Positions 21,763 to 32,629 of a DNA stretch of 64,000 nucleotides are shown here, piece by piece. The DNA is taken from the NCBI GenBank assembly GCA_032358165.1, contig JAALGY010000011.1, positions 1,612,001-1,676,000 on the forward strand, read 5' to 3'. The position numbers and the translations under genes are program-made. Below the pieces are notes generated by a model. It was not told the origin of the DNA. It worked only from the letters and a program-made list of their open reading frames with translations, and did no database searches. Each line of letters begins with the position of its first letter. The stretch's first letter is position 1. This DNA is from Diplosphaera chodatii. Its lineage: Eukaryota > Chlorophyta > Trebouxiophyceae > Prasiolales > Stichococcaceae.

Positions 21763-23985
21763 ATGACCGCCGTCGCAAGCGGTGCACCCTTGTCCCGGTG
21801 CAGCTGCGGCCTCGAGCCCGCCCGTTGGGCGCAGCTACGGCGACACCCGCGTCCCTGGCAGGGTGTCAACAGCGTATCATCAGGCGTGTCAGGTGCATAA
21901 CTTAATCATGCGCAACGTGCTCGTGCACATTACAGAGTGTCGGTGGATTGTAGATGGCATGCTCACGCATGCGGCAGCATCAGAACTGCGTGTCGATGAT
22001 GGCTTCCACGCATGTTATCATTCTAGTCGACGCAGCATATCAAGGCTGACGCAGCATACCAAGGCCGCGATTGTCAGGTGCAGATGTGCGGCGCATGAGC
22101 CCATGCAAAACGTCAGACAGCCGCAGCGGTGCTGACGGGGCGGTCAGCAGCACGGCACAGCCCGTTTCAGAGACACCCACACAGCGGCGGCTGCGCGAGT
22201 CACAGAGGGTGGAGGAACGAGTGGAGTACATATATAGCAAGGAGGATTGGGACCAGCAGCTGGCTGCGGTGAGACGCAGCCCGTGCATAGCATGCGGCAG
22301 AGCATCAAATATAGATGAGACTGCCAACCTACCGATGGTGATGCACAGCTGGCCGGTGGCAGCTCGCAGGGGGACTGCGTGAGCAGCAGCGCAGTGATTC
22401 CTCTCGTTGAAGCTGACATTGCGGCCTGCTGCACCAGCATCGGCTGCCATGGCTGGCATGGGGTGCGGCACAGTGACAGGCTGGGTGCGCAGGCGGGGGA
22501 CTCGCTGGTGGTGCTGGAGGCGGAATCGCAGGAGCTGTGCCAGACGGGGTTCGACGAGGAGCCGGAGCTGCAGTGGAAGGACGACCGGGAGGCGGCGCTG
22601 CGGCCGTGCGCCGAGATCAAGCACGTCTTCGCCCGCACAGCGCGCGACAGCCCCGAAGTCAGGTTCTCGGCACTCGAGGTACTCGTCGCACTGTGCGGGC
22701 CGTACCAGCAAGTGTATACTGTTGTTGGCAATGACACCTGACTTCCAAGCATCATGTTGTACGTGCCGCAGAGGGTGTCGCTTTGCAAGGCTTCGAGACC
22801 GGTTGGCTTCATGGCAGTTGCCAAAATGGGCACTGGGCACCCTTCATGCAGGCAGACTCAGAGGAGGCGCAGCCGCTGCTGGACGAGCTGAACATCGAGG
22901 TGTTGCCCACGGTGCAGTTTTGGAAGCAGGGGAAGCTGCTATGGGAGCACAAGGGTATTGTTGCCCTGCAGCAGGACCTTGGCGAGGGTGCGGCATCAGC
23001 TGGGTTTGGCACTGCTGCTGTATCAGATTTTGATGGCGCAGAAGAGGCTGCATATGCTTCTTGAGACACCCCACGGTTGCATGGCACCGAGGTGGTGGCT
23101 GTGCCCACAGGAGTGCTGTACTATGGAGACCAGGCAGCAGATGGAGTCAAGGCCAGCACCTTTGTGAAGGAGCTGACGAGCCGAGCAGAGTATGAATCCT
23201 TTGTGAGCTCCCAGCCTGACAACGTCCTCACGGTGAGTTGCTGTGTTGCAGCAAACGAACCACACCTCAGACAGGAGAAATGAAATGCTGCTGTCACGAG
23301 CTGCGCTGTCGTTTTCGGTAATTTGACGTGTGCAATTGCAGGTGGTGGATGTCAGCCTTCGCAGTGCGACGCCATGTGTGCGCGTGTTTCCAGCTGTCAT
23401 GGGTGCGCACTCTTTTGCGCTGGTGATGCAGCCTGACTGTGCTGTCCGTGTGTCTGCCGTCAGGTGACTGACCGCGTTCTGTGTGGAGTGGTGCAGCGCT
23501 GGCAAAGAACATGCAGGGGTATGCCAGCTTTGCTCGCCTGGTCGGCGACACTTCGGAGGAGACGCAGCAGGTCCTGCAGGAACTGAAGGTTCTCGAGGTG
23601 AGTTGTGCTTTTCTGGGGTACGCGCTTTCGAGTTGTGATGTACACGCCCGTCCCATACCATGGTGACGGCACTCCGATGTCAGCTGCTGCTGCCACCCCC
23701 GCGCAGGTGCCCACGTTCATCTTTTACCGCGGCGGCAAGGAGGTCAGCCGCTTCACAGGCAGCAGCCGAGGTGGGCACAGTGCTGTGACCATTTTGAATG
23801 CTGAGCACTTGAGGCCCCAACCCCATCGGTCACAGTGATTCAAGCTGGCCTTGCCTGCTGCAGGTGACCTCATCGGCCAGATCCTGCAGCTTCAGAATGC
23901 GATGGGCATTGCACCGCCGCCTGTGCAGCGCCCCGCAAAGAAAGTGCGCCAGAAACAGCAGAGGCCAAAGCGGTCAGCGTGGTGA
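21763..23985 (+). CDS. CDSP32: CDSP32-like plastid thioredoxin (two thioredoxin domains)
   Basis: Plastid stress thioredoxin; plant CDSP32 reduces peroxiredoxins and MSRB. Nine exons in phase give about 370 residues: 21763-21892, 22078-22268, 22493-22678, 22852-22987, 23111-23232, 23342-23402, 23497-23597, 23707-23770 and 23864-23985. Residues 1-~60 are Ser/Arg/Ala-rich, like a transit peptide. Domain 1 starts RVEYIYSKEDWDQQL and ends LPTVQFWKQGKLLWEHKG. The linker GVLYYGDQAADG matches the conserved VLYYGD of CDSP32. Domain 2 has VVDVSLRSATPCVRVFPAVM, ASFARLVGDTSEETQ, VPTFIFYRGGKEVSRFTGSS and GDLIGQILQ. The C-terminal site is ATPC where plants have CGPC, so the first catalytic Cys is missing. 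Domain 1, which lacks the motif in plants too, has only RPC. A basic tail follows. Confidence 0.9.
22029..22066. repeat. 19-bp tandem duplication in CDSP32 intron 1
   Basis: GACGCAGCATAYCAAGGCY repeated twice back to back, just before the acceptor at 22077. Confidence 0.85.
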
Positions 23986-24229
23986 CCGCTGACAGGAGTG
24001 CTGCAACCGATTGGTTTCACTCATCTCAGTAAACACGATGAGGGTTTCGTTGAGGGAGCATTTTCAACAAACCACATTGCCTGTTTTCCTAGGGTCACTG
24101 CTCATGCTTCATAAGGAACACTTACTGTGCCTTAAGTCGCGCATGTCGTGAGTGGACGTGGCTGCCACCAGGCTGCCAGCCGAACTCAGCCTGGCAACCT
24201 AGCAGCAAAGTGCGCCCCAGCACAAGTGT

Positions 24230-27091
24230 CTATGACGACGGATGCAACATCAGCTCGGGCCGCACCCACTGGTCAAACTCCTTTGGCGTGGTGACACCCA
24301 GCTCCACTGCAGCCTCTTTAAGAGTCGTGCCCTCTGCATGTGCCTTCTTGGCAGCAGCTGCTGCCTTGTCGTAGCCAATCTACAGCACCACAAGCCCTCC
24401 AGTGATGTGCAGAAGATGCGTTGAGAGAACTGCCGTTACCGATCCCACTCATTGTAAACTGCAGGACAAATGTGCAGCCCACCTTATTATTGAGCGCTGT
24501 CACCAGCATCAGAGACTCGTTCAGCAGCTGATTGATGCGCGGCTCATTGGCTTCAATGCCTGTGACACAATTGTCTGTGAATGAGCTGGCAGCATCCGCC
24601 AACAGCCTGCAGGTAAGAAGGATGTGCAGTCAATTCACTGCTGCAGGTGACCATTAAGAAGATCGTAGACCATGTGGCTGCTGATGCCAGTTGTCCCGGC
24701 ACGCACCTGGTGGACTGCAGCAGGCTGGCAATGAGCATTGGCTTGAAGACATTCAGCTCAAACTGACCCCAGGCACCCGCAATGCTGACCCCCGAATTGT
24801 TGCCCATCACCTGTTGGTGGCGACATGTCATGTCAGCTGGACCACAACAACATACGGCCAGCACACATTACAGTGCACTTGCTGCACTTGCCTGGGCTGC
24901 CACCATCGTGAGCGCCTCGCACTGAGTCGGGTTGACCTGCATGTGGGGCATACCCATGATGCGCGTCCAGGGAAGGAGGCAGCACATATGTTGGCATCTT
25001 CCATCTACGACTCAAGTCACCTTCCCAGGCATGATGCTGCTGCCGGGCTCGTTTGCAGGCAGCAGCAGCTCGCCCAGCCCACACCGCGGACCAGAACCTG
25101 CAGCCCGACTGAGCATGTACAGCATGTGGTGTCCTATCATCAACACCAGGTTGTCAGACTCCAGATTATCGAAACTTACCCAGCAGCCGGATGTCATTGC
25201 CGATCTTCATCAGCGACACCGCTGTGCAGTTCAGTGCGCCGCTGGCCTCGACAATGGCGTCGTGCGCTGCCAGCGCCTCAAATTTGTTCGGTGCTGTGAC
25301 GAATGGGTAGCCTGCAGAAAGCGTACTGGTACCTGTTCCAGCGATGTCCCGCCGAGACATCCCCTACTGGATGGACGACATGATACACAGATTCACACAG
25401 TGAGCAGCCTCAATACGCAAAGCTGACCTGTATCCTCGGCAACAGCCTGTGCAAAGCCCTCAGCAAAACCTTTCTTTGCATTGAGGCCCGTGCCCACGGC
25501 GGTGCCACCCTGCGCCAGGGCCAGCAGTCGCGGCACCGTCGCCTTCACCCGCTCGATGCTGTAGAACACCTGTGCAGGTCACACGTTGCCTTGCACAGCA
25601 TGTAGCATGACTGCGGTGCCATGCATGGGCACATGGACTTCTGACGCTAGCTGGTGCCTGGCCACACCTGGGTGGCATAGCCGCTGAACTCCTGGCCCAG
25701 AGTGAGCGGCGTGGCGTCCATGGTGTGCGTCCGGCCGATTTTAATGATGTCCTTGAAGGCCTCCTGCTTGGCTGTGAGTGCTTTCTGCAGAATGGGACAG
25801 TATACCTTATCAAAATTGGGTCACCTATTCACCTTCAGATGTCGGCGCAGGGTTATATGCCCAGGTCACGGTTCCAGAGAGCAATCATAGCGGATGTAGG
25901 TGGGCCATCGTACATGTAGCTTTTCGAGGCCCGGCAGCAGCCGCTCCTGGATCTCTGTCACCGCTGCAATGTGCATGACCTGCATGCCGCACACTGACGT
26001 GACGACTCGAAGCGTATACGTCCATGTGCTGACACTTGACAACACCCGCCAGGCCTGAAAAAGCACCACACAGCAGCGCACCGTTGGGAAGGTGTCATTG
26101 GACGACTGCCCCTTGTTGACGTGGTCATTGGGGTGCACCACCGACTTGTCGCCCAGCTTGCCGCCCAGAATCTCGATCGCTCGGTTTGCAATCACCTGCG
26201 TGTCCATATGCAGACTGCTCCCTTTCGTCCTCCCCTCCGCTTCCAGTGGATGCATGGACATATGGCCAACTTCCTGGATCCGACCCGCACCTCATTGGCA
26301 TTCATGTTGGACTGGGTGCCACTGCCGGTCTGCCAGATGACCAGTGGGAAGTGGTCCAGCAGCTGACCGTCTGCCACCTCCGACGCCGCCTGCATGATGG
26401 CCTTGCCGACCTCGGGGTCCAGCACGCCCGACTCCACATTCACCTGCGGCACAGCAGCGACAGAGGACACTGAGCAATCCTCCATGATGGGGAGTGCAGC
26501 CTCTGCGGCTTGCTGGCAGTAGGACATCTGATGTCCGCCATGCCAATGAGAGCACCGACATGGTGCTACCAACGGTGAAAATTCGGCTAACCTTGGCAGC
26601 GGCGCGCTTCTGCACGCCAAATGCCCTCACGACCGGCTCGGGCATGCGCTCCCGTGCGCCGCCAATCTTGAAGTTTTGCAGCGACCTCTGGGTCTGCGCC
26701 CCCCAGTACCTGCAAAGCGGGAGTGGTTCGACACCGCCAGCCTGGCACGGATGGAATGCCATTCAGCCCGTTGAAGCCCACAACGACCATGATGGAGACA
26801 GTAAAGGTCACGAATCACTTGTCTGCAGGTACTTCGAGGGGTCCAAACGTGTCCTTCTCTGTCCGTGTTGCAGGCGAGGAGAAGTGCGCAGCACCAATGA
26901 TGCCTGCAGCCGAGCGGAGCGGCTAGGTCATGCGAAGCGCTGTCAGCAACTATCGTGTGGACACGATGACTGGCGCATCTGAACAGGTGCACTTCATGTT
27001 GGGCACCTTGAAACTTCTGAGATCCGAGCCATGATGCTGCAGGCAGCTCATGTCGGCGCGCTGTGATGAGCAGGCGCGCCAAGCCCCTCAT
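24230..27091 (-). CDS. FUM1: Fumarate hydratase, class II, mitochondrial
   Basis: TCA-cycle enzyme converting fumarate to malate. Fourteen exons in phase give about 488 residues, the usual length. The first exon (27091-27007) encodes [20 protein letters not shown], a typical Arg-rich mitochondrial presequence. [20 protein letters not shown] then begins the enzyme. Motifs: [54 protein letters not shown], the signature [17 protein letters not shown], and [14 protein letters not shown]. It ends [11 protein letters not shown]. The exon ending 24892 is followed by a GC donor. The gene is head to head with dUTPase. Confidence 0.96.
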
Positions 27092-27639
27092 GATTGGTGA
27101 TCTGTTGCGTCAGCTCCGCTGCAATCCGTTGCGGTTTCTTTGATCTACAACTAGCTTTCTGGACGGCTGCGACCGTCGAACACAGCAAGCGCCCTCGAAT
27201 GCTGACGGTGACAAGTACCCCTGACCAATGCCTGCGGAACGATCACGGACGGATATGATTTGAGACCACCAGAGTATCACCTACATGGATTTGCAAGCAT
27301 GCAGAGTGCCTCACAAGTAGATCAATGCACAACATAGGAGCGTATGAACAGTGGCCTTGACAGTGGGCGCTGATAAGCCGCCCTCGTGCGGTTTTCCTGA
27401 CAGGTCCCCCTGTACCAGATTTGGGGTTTGAACTGCATGGCATGCATCAACATATGATGCATTTGAACTTGCACGTTCACACCGCTCAACATCATCTGAT
27501 AGCAGATTCTCACTGGGTTTACGCTTGCGAACACAGGCTTTCACCTCTGGCTCTGACTCATATTTGTTGTCTGCCAAACCGTAGCACGCACGCCTGTCCC
27601 TACTTCAGGTCTGGGTCAGTGCACATCCGGCGGCTGAAG
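27092..27639. other. Divergent intergenic region, fumarase / dUTPase
   Basis: About 550 bp with no recognisable gene; presumed promoters for both. The frame open upstream of the dUTPase Met contains no better start. Confidence 0.5.
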
Positions 27640-28530
27640 ATGAGCCCGCTGCAGCCGGCTCACAATCAGGAGAACTGCATCGGCGCAGAGCCGCTGCAAA
27701 AGATGCAGAAGGTCGCAGCAAGTGCCGCACCCTTAGGGAAGGCTGCCGCAGCGGGGCAGGCCCTACTGATCAAGCGGTTATCAGAACATGCAGTGCTGCC
27801 TAGGCGCGGTTCAAAGGGCGCTGCGGGCTATGACCTGGCCAGGTGGGGAGCACGCGTTGGTATGTGTTGGTGTGATGGCCTGAAAATGGAGCCAGAACTC
27901 GGCATCAGTACAGACGCTCTGCTCCGCTGCACATGCTCCAGAGGGTACACGACTGCGATGTGCTTGTACAGAAGATCACGCAGGTGGCAGAGCTGTCTCT
28001 GGTCTTTATGCAGTGCTGTGGACGCGACTATCCCTGCACGCGGCCGTGCCGTGGTGAGCACCGACCTGTCCATTGCCATCCCCAGCGGGACATACGCGCG
28101 GATAGCGCCGCGGTCTGGGTTGGCGGTGAAGCACTTCATCGACACCGGCGCCGGTGTGGTGGACGAGGACTACCGCGGCGCAGTCGGCGTGGTGCTGTTC
28201 AACCATGGGGAGGCCGACTACCAGGGTGGGTACCGCACGGTGCTGTCGCTCAGCTGTTGGAGCTGCGGTCGGCTGCCCTGGCAGCGTCCTTCGTGATGTG
28301 GTGACAGGCGCCATGGAAGGGGGGATGCTTCGCATCCCCATTCTGGTTGCAAGGCATTCTGACACACATGGATTGCCGGACTGCTTGCAGTCAGGCGCGG
28401 CGACCGCATCGCACAGCTCATCCTCGAGCGCATCGTGACACCCGAGGTGGTGGAGGTGGACGATCTGGAGGCCACGGTGCGGGGGGCAGGCGGCTTTGGC
28501 TCCACAGGCGTGGGCTCCCTGGGCGGCTGA
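27640..28530 (+). CDS. DUT: dUTP diphosphatase (dUTPase)
   Basis: Hydrolyses dUTP to dUMP and PPi, limiting uracil in DNA. Three exons (27640-27842, 28014-28225, 28391-28530) give about 184 residues, the trimeric dUTPase length plus an N-terminal extension. All five motifs are present in order: [47 protein letters not shown]; and the C-terminal GFGSTG. TGTAA at 28681-28685 may be its poly(A) signal and almost touches the stop of the opposing RRP46 gene. Confidence 0.94.
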
Positions 28531-28687
28531 CAGGCTGGGCACATGCTGGCGGGCCGATCGTGTGTGAGTGGAATTGGGCGCTGCGGAACTCCTATCGAGT
28601 CGTGTACTGGCCAGGACCACTTGCGACATCAGTACGCACGCGAACTGCACAATGAGCTCTATTGGCAAAGTTCGTGGTCATGTAACA

Positions 28688-29695
28688 TCATCGGAGTAAC
28701 AATGAGTCTTCAACTGCACTGCGCTGGCGCTTCAGGACTGCTGACACTGCGCTCTTGCACACCTCTAGCGCGGCCATATACTGCACAGGACCCAGTTTGC
28801 CGTCCACCTGTGATGCTATGAGACCCAGGGGCTGTTCAGCCGACTGTGAACCTGGCAGCGGTGCCTCAAAGGCTGCCGTCAACACCGCATTCGCAGCCTG
28901 CATGCAAGACTCACAGGCGTGATGTCTTGTGTGGTTTATTGACACCATGACACCGACAAGGCATTAAAGGCCATGGTTGTGCTTGCCTGTTCTGCTTCAA
29001 TGTCTGGCTGGAGCACCGCATTATCTGCATCGACTGCACATGCCACCGCCGCTGCGATCAAGTGACATGGCAGATTGAGAGTGGCGCACGGACAGCACAG
29101 GCGGGTACCTGCACACTCGTCTGTAGCACTCAAACACTCAGTGTTGTCAGCCGCACCAAATGGAGATCGCATCGGGATGCCAGCATCCATCAGAACTGCG
29201 CATGTTGCATTGAGCGCGCAGGCTAGCACGCAGCCATCACTGCTGACGACCTGCGGCAACCAAAGAACATGCATGATTTCCCATATGTGAGCAGCTTGTT
29301 GTGCATGAGAGCATGCCGGCATCAATATACACACCTGTAGCACGACAGATATGCTGCTCTGCGGAAGCGGTGACAGGATGGCACACGCCTCCACAGTCTG
29401 CCTGATGATCGTCTCGTACAGGTGGTGCTTGTCACCTACTCGATTGCACGCAGTGGAATGTCTGGATGTCGGTAAACAGCGGACTGCCACCCACATTGCT
29501 CTCGTCTGTCATCTTGCACTGACCTGCCATACCAACACACGGGCGCAGCACCACCTCCACCACTGCTCGATCTGCCTGCGCCTTCCGCTGCAGTGCCGGC
29601 TGCGGACCATGCACGGCGGCAAGCACCTGTGTACCGCCCTCCTGCCATCGCACTGACCCGCTGGCCCGTGTCAGCACGTCCTTCTCGCAGACCGG
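28688..29695 (-). CDS. Exosome complex component RRP46 (RNase PH fold), N-terminus incomplete
   Basis: Core ring subunit of the RNA exosome. Exons 29695-29524, 29435-29335, 29250-29157, 29051-28987 and 28897-28688 join in phase (about 213 residues). The order matches EXOSC5/RRP46: GSVRWQEGGTQVLAAVHGPQ, VVEVVLRPCVGMAG, ETIIRQTVEACAILS, SISVVLQVVSSDGCVLACAL, DAGIPMRSPF, VACAVDADN and GLIASQVDGK. RRP46 fits better than RRP41 because the catalytic-site region and RPK/RPC..G segment follow EXOSC5. I could not find the first exon; sequence before PVCEKDVLTRASGS must come from upstream of 29700. The intron after 28987 has a GC donor. Confidence 0.85.
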
Positions 29696-30367
29696 CTGTC
29701 TGTGTATGACAAACTCAGTGCAGCGTCAAGCATGTCAGTGGGAGCTCCTTATTCCGTCACACATCACGACCCCAAAATGTGGGAGCGGTACGGCCAACAT
29801 CTCACCGCGCTGCACTCATATGCAGGCTTTGGTCGATGGAGTGGGCCTGGTGTGACCGTTCAGAATCGCACACAGCACTCTCTGTCTAACGTCTGAACAT
29901 CGCGTGTTTGTAGCGGCTAAGTGCGCCAGATCATGAACGCACGAGCTTCCACTCCAGAGGTGCGCAGCTTGCCGTCTGTATGGTCCCAATGCGACCGCCT
30001 CGCAAGATGCACTGCTGGAAGACGTCTCAAGAACAACAACACACGATGGACTCAATGCCGCCGTGCCAAGTGCATTTACATGCACAGACGGCACGAAATG
30101 AGCTAATCAGATTCAATAAATTCTACCAGGACGGCACTGGAAAGAAGCTGGAAGTCAACTCCATTTTGAACGGAGCGAGGCGAGCCCAACCAAGCCATCA
30201 TGATGGCTGGTTTATGCAGGGCAGTATAAGTACACGCAAGGCTCTCAGCCCTATGGACCCTTGCGATGAAGTCAGCACTGTACCCTCACATCTGCCCAGC
30301 TCAGCCAACATGGTACATGGGAGAAATCTACTATGGGCGACACAGTCTGTCAGTCGGAGTCGCAGCA
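29696..30367. other. Gap between RRP46 and cyclin H (both minus strand)
   Basis: Probably contains the missing first exon and promoter of RRP46 and the 3' UTR of cyclin H. Open frames here are short and unconvincing. Confidence 0.4.
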
Positions 30368-32045
30368 TCACTGTTTGGGCACGAGAGCTTTCCGCTTCTT
30401 CAGCGCCTTGCATTTCCGATCGATGTCCCTCACCTGTGCACAACACCATGTTGTCAACCTGCGAACCACGCTGCAACTGTCCGGGGGGGTGCAGGGTCAC
30501 AGCTGATGACAAACGCAGTGTCAAACTGCAACAGGTGCCGCAACGATACACTTGATTCACAGGATGTCATAGTCACAAGCGTACCTGCACATCGCTGACG
30601 ACTTTCGCACCATCCTCTGCCAGTTCTCCAATACTGTGCAGCTGATGTTGCAGCGCTGCCTGCACACCATCTATTGTGCTGCCGCTGCTGTCGCTGCCAG
30701 TGTCTTTGGCGGCGGCTGCATGGCGTGCGACATGCCGCACAAACTCTTCCAAGCTGAGGCTTTGCTGTAGGACAGCACACATCGGATCATTTGACAGCAG
30801 CTGTGGCGGCCAGCAAGCATCAGCACCAGCACATATTGCCATCTATGGGATCCCCACCTGCGCAAACCCGGTGTGCATGGCAGAAAGTGCCAGCAGACCG
30901 GGTGGATGCACCAGTGGTGCGTCTGTGAGCATGACCCGTGTGAGCGCTGTCTTGGCTGCACCATGCGCCTGCTGCACGACAGCTGCCGAGGCTGTTTCGA
31001 GGTCTGCAGGTGCACTCGTAGCAGCGCTCCCCCGCCACGCCTCAAAGTCGGCAAAGAACCCTTGCAGAGCCCACAGCGGCTGGTGCACCTGCCCACGGCA
31101 GCGTAACACTGCGTTTCACAACAAAAACTGCAGTGTGCATGACAGCAGCAACCAGCCCAAGGTTCTGCACTGTCGGCCTGCGTTGCAATGCCAACTCAAC
31201 CCACCACGAGGTCAAAGCGCAGTGCTTGCAGCAGTGCCACCTCGTTTTGCAGCACACTTGCTGAGTCTTGTTGCACCGCGTGACAAAAGTCGTCTGCTGA
31301 TATGTACGACTCCTCCGCCTGGACACAGATGGACACATGTATGGTGCTGATATGCTAGATTGTGGAGGACTTGGCATACACGAAAGCAACTTGCATTGCA
31401 AGCACAGCATGCACCTCACCTTGCAGGCCAAGTAGATGCAGGTCAGCATGTAGCGGGCGGGGTCTGCTTCCAGCACACTCTTGGACAGGTAGAAACGCTT
31501 GAGGAACAGCAGCGCTGTCAGCGCGACTTTGCGTGGCAGACCCAGCTGCTGCGTCAACAGCGGCACCTTGGTCCCGTAGAACCGCAGTAGGAGCTGCTCT
31601 TCTGCGCTGGTGATGGCACCTGCAGAGTAGCTCATGTTGAGGTCAGACGGTGCATGCGTCCACCCCTCCTGTGGTTCTGGCAGAGGAGGCAAAGCTGCTG
31701 ACATCACCTTCAGCACTGCCCACTTCCTGCTGTTCGGACGAAGATGCCTGCATGAGCACACCAATGTGCTGGTGTTTCCAATCATCGAGGCACATTGCCA
31801 GAGCCAACCAGGCAGGCTCGCATGGCTCCTACATGCTCACCGCCGCACATGCCGCCAGAGCGCGCTGCAGATTTCGCGAGCGGATCTCCTCCTGCAGATA
31901 CATCATGTTACTATCTTGCACCAGTTCGCTCAACACCGGAGCTCCCGTCATGGCATCCAGGTGCACCGCCAGCATGCCAGCCTCGCACCAGCTTTTCAGA
32001 TGAGAACAACCAGTCAGACTTGTGCGTAGACTCTTCAAAGTTCAT
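30368..32045 (-). CDS. CCNH: Cyclin H (CDK-activating kinase / TFIIH subunit)
   Basis: Regulatory partner of CDK7/CDKD in the CAK module of TFIIH. Eight exons. The N-terminus MNFEESTHKSDWLFSSEKL resembles the cyclin H start (QKRHWTFSSEEQL). It is followed by EEIRSRNLQRALAA, then the first cyclin fold: AEEQLLLRFYGTKVPLLTQQ, VALTALLFLKRFYLSKSVLE and ARYMLTCIYLACKAEESYIS. The second fold has NEVALLQALRFDLVVHQP, LQGFFADFEAW, LTDAPLVHPPGLLALSAM, and ends RKCKALKKRKALVPKQ. The KRFYLSKSV and terminal basic tail favour cyclin H over cyclin C. One intron (30857-30801) is only 57 bp. Confidence 0.88.
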
Positions 32046-32629
32046 GTGCACATCAGCACGATGCAGGGTTCTCAGCTCGAGTGGCAGGATCCGCTAGATC
32101 CGAATGCTGTGGTTGAAAGCTGCTGGCTGGAGTACCAACTGATCCCAAGCGTCAGAGTGCAACAACGTCGAAGAGCGGGTACCACTTTCGAGCAAGCGGT
32201 GTAGCAGCGATCTTCCTGCCCAGACAAATCAGCAAAACGGCAAGTAGGACGCCCTTGCTCGATTGCTGAGCACATGCGCATGCCAGGGCCCCCGCTCTGC
32301 TCATGTACCCTGGCTTGCAGTCCATCATCTCCCCTTGGGACACAACATGCTCGAGTGAGCCGGGCAAAATTGCTGCCACCGACCTTCGGACTCATCTGTT
32401 GTTTTACTGCCGAACAACCTTGAAATACCTGCGGAAGTTGCCACGCAGCATTTGCCGGTCCCGCCTGCGCTTGGTACATACGGTATCTCAGGGCAAAGGC
32501 TGCCTGTCTGCACAGCTCGCATGTGCATTGCTGTGCAAGACTTATGACCCGCACATTGCGGACGTTGACTGCTACAGACATTCTGGTTGTCACTTCGACG
32601 ATTGCGGTGTCCAGCAGTGCCGTGGCTTC
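32046..32629. other. Divergent intergenic region, cyclin H / SPP
   Basis: About 580 bp, no gene recognised. A plus-strand frame is open through here into the SPP transit-peptide exon, but the first convincing Met is at 32630. Confidence 0.45.

Noticed and set aside
28688..29695. Exosome RRP41 instead of RRP46
   Set aside because: VVEVVLRPCVG and the SISVVLQVVSSDG block align with EXOSC5/RRP46, not with the basic RRP41 signature.
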